From Brachionus rotundiformis (Eukaryota; Rotifera; Eurotatoria; Ploima; Brachionidae), in NCBI GenBank assembly GCA_016802295.1, contig JAESIW010000122.1, positions 248,001 through 312,000 of the forward strand: a stretch of 64,000 nucleotides of DNA, written 5' to 3'. Positions 22,979 to 34,668 of this stretch are shown in pieces; position 1 is the first letter of the stretch, and each line of letters starts with the position of its first letter. Made by a program: the position numbers and the translations under genes. A model generated the notes under the pieces. The model was not told where the DNA came from. It ran no database searches and saw only the letters and a list, made by a program, of their open reading frames with translations.

Positions 22979-23902
22979 ATGATTTACAGAGTAAAGTTAG
23001 CAAATTTTAGCAAAATTATTCTTGTGATATGTGGCATAATTACTCTAAAACAGGTGCATGATGTGATTAAAAATGGGAAAAAAACTGGCACAAAAAGACA
23101 CATGGAACAGGTGGAAAAATTTCTTGAGCAAAAAGCAATATTCATAGGTGGATCGATGAGCTCAGGTACGTCACTGGTTCGCTCTTTGCTAGACGTACAC
23201 CCATTGGTCAAATGCGGACCAGAGACCAAATTTACCCATTTAATCCTGGATTATATGAAAAACATGTACATGAGTGACCAAGCTTCGATGAGGTTCATGA
23301 AAGCAGCGGGCATCAAGAATGAAACTTTGGACAAGGCGGTGGGTCTTGCGGTTTACTACGTCATGCTCTCGAACATTGATTCCAATGTGGAAAGAGTGTG
23401 CAACAAAGAGACCAGCAATAGACGGCATATAGAATTTTTTAAAAGAATGTTTCCTTACTCAAAGTTTGTTTTGGTTGTAAGAGATGGCAGAGAGGTGGCC
23501 TACTCTTTGCTCAAGAGGCTCAATTCGGAAATAAGCTTTAAAACATTCTACACCATTTTGAAAAAATGGAACGAAGACAACCGCGAGTCCTACCAGCAAT
23601 GCTTGAAAACAGGCATCGACTACTGCATGGTATTAAGATATGATAATTTGGTGAACAATCCGGAGCAAGAGACCCGAAGAATGAGCCATTTTTTGGGCAT
23701 TGAATGGTCGGAAAGAATGCTTAACCATGAGAAGTATGTTGGAAGTGAGATAAAAATTTCCAAGTCAGAGTGGTCACTGAAAGGATTGAAAAAAAAGATA
23801 AACCCAGACTCATTGGGAAAGTGGAAGGGCAATATACCAGGCTACGATGACCAGCTTGTCAAAAAGACTATCCAAATGCTTAAAGTTTTTAATTTTGGCT
23901 AA
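22979..23902 (+). CDS. tyrosylprotein sulfotransferase-like enzyme
   Basis: An intronless 307-residue type II Golgi protein. A short hydrophobic anchor lies at about residues 11-25 (IILVICGIITL). The 5'-PAPS-binding loop is SMSSGTSLVRSLLDVHP. It is followed by VKCGPET, whose Glu matches the catalytic base in TPST, and by RVCNKET...FPYSKFVLVVRDGREVAYS, which matches the 3'-phosphate-binding region of TPST. The C-terminal part has RYDNLVNNPEQETRRMSHFL. TPSTs sulfate tyrosines on secreted and membrane proteins, for example sulfakinin-type peptides. Divergence from vertebrate TPST (GSMSSGTS rather than GVPRSGTT) leaves some doubt about substrate. Confidence 0.8.
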   Translation: MIYRVKLANFSKIILVICGIITLKQVHDVIKNGKKTGTKRHMEQVEKFLEQKAIFIGGSMSSGTSLVRSLLDVHPLVKCGPETKFTHLILDYMKNMYMSDQASMRFMKAAGIKNETLDKAVGLAVYYVMLSNIDSNVERVCNKETSNRRHIEFFKRMFPYSKFVLVVRDGREVAYSLLKRLNSEISFKTFYTILKKWNEDNRESYQQCLKTGIDYCMVLRYDNLVNNPEQETRRMSHFLGIEWSERMLNHEKYVGSEIKISKSEWSLKGLKKKINPDSLGKWKGNIPGYDDQLVKKTIQMLKVFNFG

Positions 23903-23904
23903 TA

Positions 23905-24258
23905 TTTAAAATAAATATAATTATTAATTAATATATATAAATCATGAATTACGGTTGCTTGGCAAAGGGTCAAACCAAGCTTTGAGCTTTGAAATTTAGA
24001 AATAGAATTTAAAAAAGATAAATATTATCTATTTAACAAAGCTTTTATTGTTAATTTAATAGACAGTAAAATAGATAGTATAAAAATTATAAATGAACAT
24101 TTTTGTCTTTTACAAATTAATTATAATTAAAATTTCTTGCGCTAAGACCGTACCGGCAAATTAATAATTAATAATTTATTTAATAGATACACATAAACAC
24201 AAATATTATGTTCACAGAAAAAAAATAAAGTTTATTTGAATTAAGATTTTAAAATAGT
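23905..24258. other. short intergenic spacer
   Basis: AT-rich, with no gene seen. It lies between the convergent TPST-like and PAL genes. Confidence 0.5.
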
Positions 24259-25566
24259 TTATTCATAAGTAAATTGATCAATTTCACCATTTAATTGTCC
24301 CAAATAGAGTGTTGAGCCATCGGGTGATATGGCCAAATCGTGAACATTTTCCAAATCCTTTGAAAAAAAAATCAAATAATGAATAAAAAATTAATTTTCT
24401 TAATTATCTTACTCTATCTGGTGAGTTCCATTTTTGCTTAAATTGACCAAATTTGGCCTCGTCAGCGTAAAATGTAAAACCGTATGATTCTTTTGGGAAA
24501 AAAAAGCCAAAAATTACAATTTTGTCATTATTTAATGAGAAAATTTTACCAGAGCCTTGGTTAAGACCAGATGCAGCATGAATTACTTGATTGTTTGGAT
24601 CATATTCAATGGCATAGCAATTTTTCATGTCTTTGTGGACAATTTCTTTCACTTTTTGCTTGGTTTTGGTGTCAAAGCAAACAATGCGACCATCTTGGCG
24701 ACTAACTGTACACATCAAGTTAAGCTTTTCAATCAATGCAATGCTATGGACCACTTGGAGCGGTTTTTTTTTGTCCTCATAGACTGCCAAAAAGTTGCCA
24801 TTTTTGTCGAATTCAACCACTCGATGGTTACAATAACCATCCGATATGAACACATGACCACTTGATTCTGCCACAGACACGTCAGTTGGCTTGCACAAGT
24901 GATTCTCGTCGGAGCCTGGCTGGAATTCCACACCGAACACTAGTTCAGGCTCTTCCAAATTTCTTGGATTAAATTTAAACACTTGGTGCAAAGCCACGTC
25001 CGTAACCCAGATATTATTGTCAAAATCAATGGTCAATCCGTGAGGCATGTAAAAGCGGTCAGCGCCCCACGAAAACATCTCCTCCGATCTTTTCACATCA
25101 ATCAAAGTCAATGTATTCTCTTTAATTGACTTATATTTATGCCTATTAAAATTATTGCCAATAAAAGAGCTTTTTTTTGAAAATTATCAATTATTAAAAA
25201 AAATTGTTTTATTATAGATATTTTTTATTATTTACTCAAATTTCCAAATTCTGGAGCCGCGATGAAATACGACCAGATTGCCGTCCATGTTGGTATCAAG
25301 GCCTCCCACTTGGCCAATTTTGGTGACCATTTTAAGCTCATTAGATGGACTGAAAACTTTCAAGTATTCGACTTGTCTAGCTTCATTTGGTTCATCTGAC
25401 ATCACCTCCTTAATTATTAACCAAATTAAACTAGAAATAAACATGATAGAAATCGGACTTGTTCATAAATTCGGAACAGGTTGTCCAGCTTGTGGTTAAG
25501 TTCAAAAAAGTGGCCATTGTTAACCAGAAGAAGAGAAAAAACGGCCAAAAGTATTAACTTTGACAT
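24259..25566 (-). CDS. peptidyl-alpha-hydroxyglycine alpha-amidating lyase (PAL)
   Basis: PAL completes C-terminal amidation of neuropeptides by cleaving peptidyl-alpha-hydroxyglycine. Exon 1 begins at ATG 25566 with a signal peptide (LILLAVFSLLLVNNG). The exon near 25400-25232 carries GQVGGLDTNMDGNLVVFHRGSRIWKF. The large exon (about 25115 to 24415) carries NHL-type repeats with RFYMPHGLTIDFDNNIWVTDVALHQVFKF and HVFISDGYCNHRVVEF. The last exon (about 24358-24259) ends DLAISPDGSTLYLGQLNGEIDQF. The Tyr and His residues around GYCNHR and the His in MPHGL fit the known metal/catalytic sites. It is not fused to PHM, as in flies. The first intron boundaries are uncertain. Confidence 0.88.
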
Positions 25567-25569
25567 GTT

Positions 25570-28250
25570 TTCTAAATAGTATGGTAAGAAAATGGTATAA
25601 AAATTATTATAAAAAAATATAAATGTGTTCTATATTATTTGTGTGACTAAAACATTTTGAAAATTTTTGATGAACGCCTTCACAGCCATGATATTGGTAT
25701 TTTTCGATTTTTATAAATCATAATTTTGGATCAATTTTGTTTTTTTCTCATTTATAAACATAATTTCCTAGCGAATAATTTTAAAAATTATAAATTATTA
25801 TATTATTTTATTGTTGTCGTAAAAGGACTTTTAATTAAAATTTATTCAAAAATTTTATTTGTAATTTATTTTAATTTTGATTTAAGCAAAAATAGATCTA
25901 ACTTAAAATTTAATTTATTGTTATAAAATTTTAAATTATCTATATCAATGAGCTTGGCTCTAGAATCTTTCCAAACATTGCTGATGTAAATTACAATTTG
26001 AAAACTAGATTCACTTATCATCATCATGCGGAATAATTGGCATTAATTTGAATAAGTTTTTTCTCAATCTATAATTGGCATTGCTATTTGCCAAAATTTC
26101 TGAAAAGATCACTGATGATCTGTCTTTAAATGTTGCCACATTCCCGATCAAACACTCAACTGTCTTTTTGTCAAAATACAACCAATGTTGCAACGTTTGC
26201 CAAAAAAATTTTCCAATCAAACAAACAATTGATTGAATTCAAAAATTCTTTTTATTTAAAATTTATATTTTTAATTATTGCTTTTTTGTTGAGTCAATTA
26301 TCAAAAATATCACTGCTCCTAGATAAAAATTAATTTAATTAAACAATGATATTGAGTCAATGTCAAGAGAGAAGAGAAAAGATATGATTAAGTACGGAAG
26401 GAACAATCACTCTAAAAAAAAATTTGCAATTTTTATTCTTTAATCAGAAGAGAAATTATTTAATTATAAAATAATGATTTTTATTCTCTTCTAAATTTTT
26501 ATACAATTCATTATCTAGCCGAAATTATTAATAATATCTCTTTTAATAATAAATAAATAAATAAATCTGTTCAATTATGGCACAGTGTAAGGATTTGAGG
26601 AATTTTTATTTTTAACAAAAGACAACCTATAAAAATTTTCCATCAATTACTATTTGAGAAAATTGATTTCTTCTTTTGTTGGCAAAATTGGTACGGATGC
26701 ACTAGAAAATTGTGATTTCGCAATGTCTTGGCATTTATGATTTTATGATTTCCTCTAAATTAAAAAGCTTTTTAAATTTAAAGATTTTTTTTTAAATATT
26801 GAAAACAATTATTAAATTTTTCTCTCTTTTTTTTTTTATTTTGTCAACAATTAGAATTATTTGATACTATATTTAAAACGAAATCCTTTCAACGTGATTT
26901 ATTTTCCAATAAACAAAAAATTCAACAATTTACTTTAAAAGCTTTTCAAAGGAGAAGAAAAAATTATTTATTAATTGATTGGAAATTTTCTTCATTTCAG
27001 GGTTATTTATGTGCCAGAAATATTTTCTTACAAATGGCACATTCATTGTGATTGAAATGGTAGACAATTAAAAACAAGATGTTTGTTTATGTTTTTTTTT
27101 AATATCTTGGAGAATATTTAAAAATTTATTTTCTGATAAAAATAATATATGATACTTCCCGGTATTTAAGCTAATTAAACGTGTTTGAAGTTAGCTAAAA
27201 AAAAGAAGGAATTCATAAGGCTTTGTTGAAAAAAAAATTAAAATTTTATTGATTAATTTCTTTATAAGATAAGTATTTCGACAGCAAACTCTATTAATAA
27301 AAAAATAATTAAAGATATCTGAAAGTTTAATGCGCTAATCAGAATCCCCTAAGTTTTTAATTCATTAATTAATTATATTTTGTTTGGTTTTAAAAAACCT
27401 TTTAAATTAAGTTCCAAATGTTATAAAAGCCAGAAGAACAGTAATCACTGAATACTTTGAGTTTACAATTTTTAATTAGTATCAAAAAATGGCAAATTCG
27501 GCCAGCTTATGAGATTTAATAGGAAGTAAAATAAATCTGTTTTATGTAATTTAGTACAGTTAATTAAATATTCAATTACAGAGTATATTATTTCGGAGAT
27601 TTTAAAATATAATAAAATCAATTTATATTAATAGGGTATATTTTTTTATTTTTTTGTTTTTATTTTTGTTTTTATATCCAACATGGATAGTTGAGTGGCT
27701 ACATTTTATGTTACCAAAGACCTTTTAGTCTGTGTACCCTACCCTACCACAAACTTATTAAATTCAAGATGCATAAGAATTTTTTTTGCTTTTTTTTTAT
27801 TAAAAAAATAATTTATTTTATTTGATTAGTAAATCGGAACTTTTTAAAGTTTTATTTGTTCATTTTTTTAATAATATGCTTTATTTAGCTTCAATTGTTT
27901 GGAAATGTTAAAATAGCTTTTTTTTTAATTATTAAAAGAAACTTGTCTCATTAATATTTAAATTGGTTACTTTGTTCTTTTTAATATCTAATCGATTGGA
28001 ATATATCCATTAAAATTCATAATCACGCCAAAATATATAGTTTATTATCATTTCATAGGAAAAAATTGCCAAAACGTCAATTAGAGTAAATATCGCCAAA
28101 CAAGATTAAATTAGGAATGATGTTTATCAAAATTTAATAACAGCTTTATTATTAATCTAGGTGTATATAAAGATTATTAATTGTATACAATATTTGAAAA
28201 TAGATAGATATTTTAAGATAATAGAGAAGCCAAATGAATTATGATAGCGA
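25570..28250. other. gene-poor AT-rich region
   Basis: About 2.7 kb with only short, low-complexity open frames. No RNA gene or element was recognised. A plus-strand 66-codon frame at 25726 is Leu/Phe/Lys/Ile-rich and not convincing. Part of the region may be regulatory sequence of the GPCR gene. Confidence 0.5.
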
Positions 28251-29578
28251 ATGATGAACGCTACAGCGCTAACTGAGTCATCCAATGGTTACATTTTTTA
28301 CTTTCTGTATTCGGTTAGCATTGTTGGTACCATTGGAAACATGGTAGTTGCCTTTGTCTATTGGAAAAAAAAGGATACTCAAACATCAACATTTTTCATA
28401 CTGCTGTTGTCTTTTATAGACTTGACCGTGTGCTCTATTCTCATACCAATGATAGTGTACATGGAAAAGATAGTGTTCGAGACGAGCAGTATTATCTTTT
28501 GTAAGACGTACAACTTTTTGACCACTACAACTGTACCATCAAGCAGCTTGCTCATGACTGCCATAGCGTTTGATAGATTTTTTTGCATTTGTATGGTAAA
28601 TAGGAACATAATGACTTACCGTAGGGCGAAAATAGTCGCCTTTGGCTTGCTGGCATTCAGCATTAGTCTTGGAATAATACCATCAATGGCGTCTGTGATT
28701 GCAACGAACTCGCGAAATGCCAGCACAGACAGCAATGGCACATATGTCCAGTGTGCTGTGGACATGGAAGGCAAGCAAACTGTGTTTGGAAAGCTGATAA
28801 TTCCGTTCAAGATTGTCTACGATGCGCTCTATGTCATTTGTGTAGTCATTATCACTTTTTTATATGTTCATATATACAAGGAAATTTATAGGAGAAGAAA
28901 ATTAAAATCTAATCAAAAGAGAAAGCTTATGTACAACAGTATAATTAATAGTGGTGGCGTTGTACAAAAAAATTTTACCAAACGAAAAAAAAATGTCTTC
29001 ACTGGAGTTGGGAATTTTTTCAAAAAGAGCAATAAAGACACAAGTAACAAATCAGAAGAAATAATTAATGGTAAAGCAACTATACCATTGGTAAATGTCC
29101 CACAAACTAAACAAAACGAGACCAGTAGTATTCTTTTTACAATATTTTATTTTTAAATTTTATCATTTTTATAAAATAAATTTAAGATCTAAATGAAGAA
29201 AATAATTACTCTGACACAATTGATGTTAACAAATCAAATAATCCAAGTCAACCAATTGCCAAAAAAGACACTGTTCACTCATTGTCCTATTTTACTTCAA
29301 AACATGTCATTTCTTCCAAAGATATTCGAACTGCATTCATGCTTTTTGTAGTATCATGCCTCTATTTGATATTCTATCTACCATCAATAACCATCACTTA
29401 TTTGACCATATTTTTGCCACAATTAAGTAGTAATCTTTATATATCTTATTTGTATTTGTCCAATTCGGCAATTAATCCAATAATTTATTGCTTTTTGAAT
29501 CCGATGTTTCGATCCGACTTGGCCAAATTGTTTTGTAAGAAAGGATATTTAGATGAGAAATACGCAAATCATAAATAA
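28251..29578 (+). CDS. rhodopsin-class (class A) G-protein-coupled receptor, orphan
   Basis: Two exons, 28251-29124 and 29187-29578, join in phase to 421 residues. Seven hydrophobic segments are visible. TM1 has GNMVVAF. The TM3 end reads DRFFCICM, a DRF variant of DRY. TM6 has LIFYLPS without the usual CWxP Trp. TM7 carries NSAINPIIYCFLNP, the NPxxY motif. N-glycosylation sites lie near the N-terminus (NAT) and in extracellular loop 2. The third intracellular loop is long (about 130 residues), Lys/Ser-rich and basic, and contains the intron. The architecture suggests a peptide receptor coupling through a large ICL3, but I cannot name a ligand. Confidence 0.88.
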
Positions 29579-29863
29579 ATAAATTAAATTAAAAAAATAA
29601 TAATAAAATTTATTAGTAATAAAATTTTTATCAAATTGGATAATTTTTATTTTACATTTTTATATTTGAATCCCTTGACCAACTCGGTCTGATCCATATA
29701 TCTATTTGACTAGGGACTGATTTAGTTAATATCAGCTTAAATTTAATTCTAAATGAGAATTAATGATTTTATCGGATTAAATTTTAAATTTAATGCTATT
29801 AAAAATAATTTATTTAAATAAAAATTAAATTATACTAATATACTAATATAATAACATTTTTGG

Positions 29864-31356
29864 TCATTTTTTTAAATACTTTATTCTTGAATGTGTATAC
29901 GAATAGAACAATGTAAAATTGCTGACTGCAATTGGTACAGTAAATGCCACTACAAGAACACCACTGAGTGCGCATAACGATCCAACTATGTAGCCGAGAG
30001 CCGAAGAGGGCACTCGATCACCGAAGCCAACTGTGGTCATAGTTGTGACCGCAAACCAGAGCGATATGGGCACATTATAAAAGCCGTCCAAGTGCTCTGG
30101 GTCACCTTCGGTCACATAAATCAGACTTCCAAAGACTGTTACTCCAATCAAAATCATGCTCACAATTAATACCAGCTCTTTGCCACTGTATTTAAGCGTG
30201 TAGGCCATAACACGCATTCCGGTGAAGCTCTTGAACAACCGCAGCAGTCTCAGTAGCCTCCAAAGCTGCAAAACGCCTAGGACTTTTTCATAGGTCTCAG
30301 TGCAAACAGTTGGAGCAAAGCATGACATCTCTGGCCTAATGAACAATGTCACAACTTCAATGTAATAAAATACCAAAGAGAAAACAGAAAACAAATTGGT
30401 CAATGACCTAAAATACTGTTTTATGCTGGGACAACAGACCAGCTCTAGCAAAAACTCAAGTGTAAAATAAGCAATGCAAAGACCATCGCAAAATTTAAAG
30501 TATGGACTTGGATATCCAGAAAGCATATAGTTTCTATTGTCTGAATTATTTTTAACAAACACTGTATCAATGTACCAAGGCCTGAATGACAAAAAAATTA
30601 AATTAAACATGGACAATAGAATAAAAAAGGTCGAAATTAGAGAATAAAAGTATCCAATTTTGTTATTATATGGATATTTTATAATTGACCAAAGGTAATT
30701 TCTTAAATTTTTGCCTGAATTTTGTTCATTTTTTTGATTATTTAAATAAAAGCTTTCAAAAAAGTTGCTATCAAAGCGGTTTAGAATGGTTTTATTTTCT
30801 CTTGTTTTATTAAATGGCAACCAGCAGCATGGTGGTATAAAAGCTTCGTCTATATTCCAGAACTCGAGTTCCTTGAAAAAGAAAAAAACAAATTTTTCAA
30901 AAATAAAAAAAATTTAATTGTTGAAAATTTTCAATTTACTTTGGAAAAAGACGAACCACATTCATTGGAAGGAATGTGCAGTTCTCCGGTACGAAAAAGG
31001 TTAAGTATGCACTCAAAGAGATTCGGAGATCTGTCAAAAAAAAACTCATCCTTTACCAAGTCATAATTGTCATCATTTTTGCTCAATTTGCTCAATCTGG
31101 TTCCGGGTATTTTGCTCAAAGTGGAGTTAAATGTCTCAAAGTGGACACCACCAATGTTTAGCCTCACTTTAAAATCACCCATTTCATTTCTATTGATAAT
31201 TTTTTCATCATTTTGTATGATTAAAGTAGATTTAGATCGTGGATAGACGAAGCTGGACTGATCATGGACTCGTCTTAAGTGTGAGGACTTGGCACGAAAA
31301 GAATAGATGTGCCATACATTGTTGAGAGAAAGTGTTGAGCTATGTCTCTTTTTCAT
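29864..31356 (-). CDS. voltage-gated potassium channel subunit, Shaw/Kv3-like
   Basis: Two exons, 31356-30940 and 30871-29864, join in phase 0 to 474 residues. The cytosolic T1 domain starts near residue 62 (KVRLNIGGVHFETF) and ends with HIPSNECGSSF, then ELEFWNIDEAFIPPCCW. The ELEFW...PCCW sequence is a Shaw-type signature. Six transmembrane segments follow. S4 reads LQLWRLLRLLRLFKSFTGMR. The pore has TMTTVGFGD, where most Kv channels have TVGYGD. S6 is VLVVAFTVPIAVSNF, with the PxP-like hinge reduced to a single PIAV. The C-terminal tail after S6 is very short (about 15 residues). Channels of this family repolarise action potentials. Confidence 0.92.
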
Positions 31357-31359
31357 ATT

Positions 31360-31879
31360 TTATTGTTTTAAATAATCAAAAGGAAGAAAATTTGGAAGAA
31401 TTTATTCCAAACAAAAGCGTCATTTAAATCATAATGACTCGAATTACACCTTTTTTTTTAATTAATTAATTTGGACCATTTAAATAAATATTTACTTTGA
31501 GTATTTATTCTTAATTATAAGTTGGGTTGTGCCGCATGATAAGATCGATAATTTATCACATCAAGCTCTAAGTTCGAGCCAAAAACATATCTCACAGTAC
31601 AGCAATTTAATTTGATAAATATTTAATAATTAAAAATTTTAATTAGAAAATAAATAAATTTTTTTTATTTGAAAATAAAACATTTTTAGTTTAAAGCCAG
31701 CAGTTATTTAATTCAATTAATTAAAATTTAATATTTAACAAGTTAAATTGATGATGTAATTTTTAGCTTCGGATTGACTTCAAAATCAAGGTTTATTCAA
31801 ATATTTAAATAAACTTATTAAATTTATTTCATTATTTTTATTTAACATAAAATAATATTAAAAAAAAAAACATTATTTG
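31360..31879. other. intergenic spacer
   Basis: AT-rich, with no gene seen between the Kv channel start and the end of mL65. Confidence 0.5.
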
Positions 31880-33745
31880 TTAAAATGTGGGTAATTGGAT
31901 GTTTCTGGGTATGTTGTTGGTATCAGGTGGAGGAACATTGGCCCATTCGTATACAGGATGCTTCAAGTCCCAGAATTTAGCAGTCTGTTTGGGGGTATTC
32001 TTAAGCATTCTGTCCACCAGACTGAAGCCGTAGTAATCCCTTGGATAGTAATTGAGCACTATGTCCCTAAACTCGTATGTGTACTTGTCATACAAACGAT
32101 GAAACTTGGGTCGCATGCCAGCCGGATCAGTCACACTTCTGAAGTTAAGATAGCTGGTCGGTTTGTCGTACTTGACCAATTCGTACAAAGAAATGGCAAA
32201 CAATTGATGACGCTGGCTCAATTGTTGTTCAAAATTTTGCACAGACAAATATGGTCTAAGGCCTGTGCCACCAATCATGTGATCCAATTGGCAATAATCG
32301 GGAACAATCTCACTCTCTTCTTGTACTGGTCTGACCATCAAACAATTGATTATCTTATTGAATAGATCATCATTGAAAGTTTTTACTTCTGTTTTGTCCT
32401 CGTTGAGCTCATAGAGAAGTTCTGGTTGGGACAGATAGCACAAATTTGTGAGCGAAGTAGCCCTGTTCCAAAGTCTAAGTGTATTTAATTGATAATTTGC
32501 CAAAGAAAAGTGCTTTCCGTCAGTGAACATGAATTGTCCGACCAGAGGATAGGTCAATTCTTTCCACATTGAAAAGCCCAGATAGTACGCTTGAGCGGTG
32601 AGTTCAGCATGAGCTGAATTGACCGCCATTGATTTCAAGAATTCAAATTTATCTTCATAGCTTGGATACAAGTCATTTATGTAGGCATTAATTCTTGTCG
32701 TATTGAAAACAGTCATAAAATTAAATTCTCTCTTATCGCCATACCAGTGTCCAGGCACTTGCATTGGTAGTATGTGGTCAGCAAAAAGCTTAAAAACAAC
32801 TGGTTTGTAGACATGGTAATTAACTTTTTTGAAGCATTCTGGATGGTTCAAGTTGTACAGTGGTCTTAATGGTTTATCAGTTTTAATTTGGTAGCTGGCT
32901 GTGTCCTCGAATTGGAAACGAATCACATCCATGTCCGGTTTGACCGCACCACGTGGCTTTTCATTGGCAAATCCACTCCGCTTCCAATAAGACTTTATGT
33001 CCACATCGACACCATACTGACCTTTAAGCAAATGGGAATTCGAGTCTTGTGTGGACAGAGCTGATGTGACAAAATTGAGCATATCTCTGATTAAAAGGTT
33101 GCTAAATTTGTGATCACGGTCCAACTGGTTGCGCTTTTCCAAAACTTTTGGTCTATAAGTGTCCTTATGTACTGGCACCTTGTAGTCTATGGATTCATTT
33201 TTTGCTTCTCTTTGGTAATTGGTGACAATTATATCTTTAACTTTGGATCTGATCATTTCATACAAGTTGTAGTCTAATTTTTGGTAGGATTCTTTGGTCG
33301 AAATGAGTTTGGTTTGATCGTCGACAACTTGAACATGTGTTTTGGTAATATATTGGTTAAATGGCAGCATTCTTGGAGTTGTTGATGTGGACGATAGTTT
33401 ATAAATGGGAAAAAAGCGAGTTTTTCGTTGCTTAAGATCGTCCAAAGTTTGCTGGACATTTGAGTAAGCCATAACGCTCAAGCGCTCTTGTATGGTCTTG
33501 AGGGCAGTAAATTTTTGTCCTTCTTCATAGTAGAGCCAGGCTAATTTTGGATCGTGGTCGTCAGAAAATTCACCTGGCGGAAATTTTGGTTTTACTGGCG
33601 GGTAAATGGCTTCGTCAAGATAGTTGTCTGGTAAAGTTGGTCGAACCGAAATTGCCGCTGGTTTGGGCTTATGTCCAGGGTGATTCCGATGCTTGAATCT
33701 AATGCTAATTTGGCTGAGACTGCCTCTACTCTTTAACAGTATCAT
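31880..33745 (-). CDS. mRpS30: mitochondrial large-subunit ribosomal protein mL65 (MRPS30 / PDCD9)
   Basis: A single 621-residue frame. The basic N-terminus (SRGSLSQISIRFKHRNHPGH) is a plausible mitochondrial targeting peptide. The C-terminal half contains FMFTDGKHFSLANYQLNTL and VKTFNDDLFNKIINCLMVRP, which match conserved blocks of animal MRPS30 (TDGKYFSFFCYQLNTLAL and GFNDDVLLQIVHFLLNRP). The protein is a structural component of the mitoribosome. The gene is divergent from the repeat-protein gene at 34184. Its first ~550 bp plus upstream sequence are duplicated at 34669-35823. Confidence 0.93.
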   Translation of the reverse strand: MILLKSRGSLSQISIRFKHRNHPGHKPKPAAISVRPTLPDNYLDEAIYPPVKPKFPPGEFSDDHDPKLAWLYYEEGQKFTALKTIQERLSVMAYSNVQQTLDDLKQRKTRFFPIYKLSSTSTTPRMLPFNQYITKTHVQVVDDQTKLISTKESYQKLDYNLYEMIRSKVKDIIVTNYQREAKNESIDYKVPVHKDTYRPKVLEKRNQLDRDHKFSNLLIRDMLNFVTSALSTQDSNSHLLKGQYGVDVDIKSYWKRSGFANEKPRGAVKPDMDVIRFQFEDTASYQIKTDKPLRPLYNLNHPECFKKVNYHVYKPVVFKLFADHILPMQVPGHWYGDKREFNFMTVFNTTRINAYINDLYPSYEDKFEFLKSMAVNSAHAELTAQAYYLGFSMWKELTYPLVGQFMFTDGKHFSLANYQLNTLRLWNRATSLTNLCYLSQPELLYELNEDKTEVKTFNDDLFNKIINCLMVRPVQEESEIVPDYCQLDHMIGGTGLRPYLSVQNFEQQLSQRHQLFAISLYELVKYDKPTSYLNFRSVTDPAGMRPKFHRLYDKYTYEFRDIVLNYYPRDYYGFSLVDRMLKNTPKQTAKFWDLKHPVYEWANVPPPDTNNIPRNIQLPTF

Positions 33746-34183
33746 TATTTTTTATATTTAAATATTTTAATTTTTACTATAAAGTTATAAGCAAGTAAAA
33801 TACTCAATTTTTTGTTTAAAATTTTATTATATATTAAAAAGCTAAAATTTTAATTAAACTTAACAATTGTACTAATTAAATAATTTTAATTATTATTAAA
33901 TTAATCAAACATTGGTTAGACTTGTTGATTTTTAGACTAAAATGAACTTGAGTGATGTTTGGAACATGGTTGGCTCAATGATTACATAGTGTCTAAATTA
34001 GAAATGTTAAAGCTAGTTTGGATAATAAAAAAAACACGCTGAATTGAATGAATTTGGACTAAAATTCTTTTAGCTTTATTTGAATTTAGACAAAAAGATA
34101 AGGCTTATGCACATCAATTGTTAGTCTAATTGCTAAAAAAAAAACTAAGTATAAAAACAAATGTAAAAAATAAAAATCAAAAA

Positions 34184-34352
34184 ATGGGGAAGAATGGAAA
34201 ACATCAAAAAGACGGTTTTGGCTATAAAAAAAGAATAAATAAGAAAATAAATGCGTTAGAAAATAAATTAAAACTAATAACCACTGCGTTTTGGTACGAG
34301 AAAGGTGAACGGAAAATTTATTTTGATGGGAAACTACAGGCCCATTACTTCC
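34184..34352 (+). pseudogene. 5' part of the tandem-repeat protein gene, cut by the gap
   Basis: This begins MGKNGKHQKDGFGYKK like the complete gene at 35653 and runs to the N gap. It differs after KIYFDGKLQ: here the next residues are AHYFP, while the complete copy has AQYFQY. The reading frame therefore enters the internal repeat at another phase, as expected if the gap hides repeat units. Confidence 0.7.
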
Positions 34353-34668
34353 NNNNNNNNNNNNNNNNNNNNNNNNNNNNNNNNNNNNNNNNNNNNNNNN
34401 NNNNNNNNNNNNNNNNNNNNNNNNNNNNNNNNNNNNNNNNNNNNNNNNNNNNNNNNNNNNNNNNNNNNNNNNNNNNNNNNNNNNNNNNNNNNNNNNNNNN
34501 NNNNNNNNNNNNNNNNNNNNNNNNNNNNNNNNNNNNNNNNNNNNNNNNNNNNNNNNNNNNNNNNNNNNNNNNNNNNNNNNNNNNNNNNNNNNNNNNNNNN
34601 NNNNNNNNNNNNNNNNNNNNNNNNNNNNNNNNNNNNNNNNNNNNNNNNNNNNNNNNNNNNNNNNNNNN
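34353..34668. other. assembly gap (316 N)
   Basis: A run of 316 unknown bases. One edge lies inside a 120-bp tandem repeat and the other inside a duplicated mL65 exon, both typical causes of assembly breaks. Confidence 1.

Noticed and set aside
25640..28250. A search for a CRISPR array, viral genes or a bacterial-type system in the gene-poor region
   Set aside because: No regular spacers, viral hallmark or bacterial gene is visible. The sequence is ordinary AT-rich spacer.
31895..32365. 156-codon plus-strand frame
   Set aside because: Antisense of mL65, with no independent evidence.
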